Positions 6,893 through 7,670 of a DNA stretch of 7,670 bases are shown here, in pieces. Positions within the stretch are counted from its first letter, which is position 1. Each line of letters begins with the position of its first letter. The stretch covers positions 1-7,670 of the forward strand of contig CAJPJR010000088.1 of NCBI GenBank assembly GCA_905369775.1, given 5' to 3'. The position numbers and the translations under genes were made by a program. Below the pieces are notes generated by a model. The model saw only the letters and a program-made list of their open reading frames with translations, searched no databases and had not been told where the DNA came from. Origin of the DNA: Prevotellaceae bacterium UBA1746 (GTDB taxonomy: Bacteria > Bacteroidota > Bacteroidia > Bacteroidales > Bacteroidaceae).

Positions 6893-7486
6893 ATGAAACA
6901 TTGCATTTTCCTTCTCCTCTTTGCCTTCACCCTCATGGGGGCACGAGCCAAAACACCCCGACACGGCTTCATGGTGGAGCACGGCGGCGCATCGCACACG
7001 CTGGGGTTAGCCTTCGATTCACGCATCGGCAACTACAAAAACTGGGGATACAAAGTGGGATTGGCACGCATCACCACCAGTTCCACCGACGATTTCTTCA
7101 GCGATGAGGGACGAACCAACGGATGGGCCGTGCCTGCACAAATGTATTACCTCGTCGGCGGAAAAAGACATTCCTTGGAATTAGGCATAGGTCTGACCGT
7201 CGGGCTGTTTGAATCCTTCTACCACAAAGAATTCGACGGACAGGGCTGCGTTTACAGCAGTGATATGGAGTCAACCGTCACCGAACCGATCAAAACCAAC
7301 CAATATGGGCCACGAACCCCCTTCGGTTGGTGCATGAATGTGACGGCGGCCTATCGTTTTCAAATGGAACGCGGCCTTTTCCTCCGCTTGGGTGTGACCG
7401 ATAATTTCAATCTGACCGACGGAAACCACTTCATCACGCGCGACTACACGCTGGCTCCCTTTGCTTCCTTCGGCGTCGCGTTCTGA
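6893..7486 (+). CDS. small outer-membrane beta-barrel-like protein, copy 2 (paralogue)
   Basis: A 197-residue exported protein, diverged paralogue of the preceding gene. The signal peptide is at about 1-19 (KH, hydrophobic core, ending ARA before Lys20). Blocks aligned with copy 1 are FDSRI...WGYKVG (41-56), LVGGKRHSLELGIG (87-100) and AAYRFQ...FLRLG (152-167), and it too ends in Phe (ASFGVAF). The family is not recognised beyond the barrel-like pattern. It starts 10 bp after the stop of copy 1, so the two are surely co-transcribed. The ATG at 6893 begins directly at the signal peptide; the in-frame GTG at 6866 lies inside the upstream gene and would add nine residues (with RSKR) before the core, so it was rejected. 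Tandem duplication followed by divergence is the likely origin. Between the shared blocks the middle region (about 57-80 and 108-145) differs strongly, as expected of surface loops. Confidence 0.8.
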   Translation: MKHCIFLLLFAFTLMGARAKTPRHGFMVEHGGASHTLGLAFDSRIGNYKNWGYKVGLARITTSSTDDFFSDEGRTNGWAVPAQMYYLVGGKRHSLELGIGLTVGLFESFYHKEFDGQGCVYSSDMESTVTEPIKTNQYGPRTPFGWCMNVTAAYRFQMERGLFLRLGVTDNFNLTDGNHFITRDYTLAPFASFGVAF

Positions 7487-7563
7487 AAGATGGCTCCTTT
7501 TGCCGCGCGCAGGGCAAAAATGGCATAGCCACCCGAGGTCTCGACAAAGAAAGCGGCCTATTG

Positions 7564-7609
7564 ACGACAAACCCCTCCACTGATTTCGTTCAGTGGAGGG
7601 GTTTGTCGT
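7564..7609. terminator. strong hairpin, probable (bidirectional) terminator
   Basis: A perfect 20-bp stem (7564-7583 with 7590-7609) closes a 6-nt TTTCGT loop. The core is CCCCTCCACTGA paired with its complement, and AAA/TTT lies within the stem on either side. It ends the two-gene barrel operon, 78 bp after its stop codon. The symmetric form would also work for leftward transcription, which would fit a convergent gene from the right. No long T tract follows on the plus strand, so efficiency is uncertain. Confidence 0.7.
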
Positions 7610-7610
7610 A

Positions 7611-7670
7611 TCAGAACACTTGATGTTGCCGCCGTTTCATGCGCTGTCGGCCTTCAACGGGAGCCAATGG
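7611..7670 (-). CDS. possible C-terminal end of a convergent gene (window edge)
   Basis: On the minus strand one frame is open from the window edge to a TGA at 7613-7611, giving 19 residues with a basic end (RQRMKRRQHQVF). The stop sits directly before the symmetric hairpin at 7564-7609, the expected place for a leftward gene to end. Twenty codons are far too few to prove coding. A second minus frame also stays open for 10 codons, and a plus-strand ATG at 7623 runs to the edge, so this is a tentative call. Confidence 0.25.
   Translation of the reverse strand, partial: PLAPVEGRQRMKRRQHQVF

Noticed and set aside
7498..7519. Hairpin TTTTGCC / GGCAAAA with an 8-nt GC-rich loop just after the second barrel gene
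   Set aside because: The stem is 7 bp with mostly A-T pairs and there is no T tract on the plus strand; the much stronger hairpin at 7564-7609 explains termination.

Overview
The window reads as chromosomal DNA of a member of the Bacteroidota, probably Bacteroidales. The evidence is the fused aspartokinase-homoserine dehydrogenase (ThrA), a GHL10/DUF187-type glycosidase with a C-terminal Fn3-like domain, two small outer-membrane-type proteins with Sec signal peptides (one with Gln at the predicted +1 position), the absence of clear Shine-Dalgarno sequences, and one promoter of the Bacteroidetes type (TAnnTTTG box). The core genes are GC-rich for this phylum; genus is not called.

Layout. (1) Positions 3-1854, plus strand: three tightly overlapping genes of unknown function. 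They are the 3' end of a gene cut by the window edge, a 406-residue membrane-anchored long coiled-coil protein, and an 83-residue very basic protein. Overlaps of 4 and 13 bp point to one operon with translational coupling. This block is visibly lower in G+C than the core genes (28/60 at 181-240 and 26/60 at 1741-1800, against 44/60 at 2101-2160 and 37/60 at 3001-3060), so it may be accessory DNA. (2) Positions 1855-2088: convergent intergenic region holding a perfect 46-bp palindrome that should terminate transcription from both sides, plus a second, minus-strand hairpin with a T tract. (3) Positions 2089-6076, minus strand: a gene for a secreted GHL10-family glycoside hydrolase, then, 61 bp downstream, thrA. 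(4) Positions 6077-6303: divergent promoter region. (5) Positions 6304-7486, plus strand: two tandem paralogous genes for small outer-membrane beta-barrel-like proteins, 10 bp apart. (6) Positions 7487-7670: a 20-bp-stem terminator hairpin, then the window edge, possibly with the last codons of a convergent gene.

ThrA catalyses two steps of the aspartate pathway to homoserine. The GHL10 protein probably acts on glycan in the periplasm, and the two barrel-like proteins probably sit in the outer membrane. No shared pathway for these is evident. The only candidate for an undescribed system is the left-hand three-gene block. Its first gene is cut off, so its function cannot be decided from this window.
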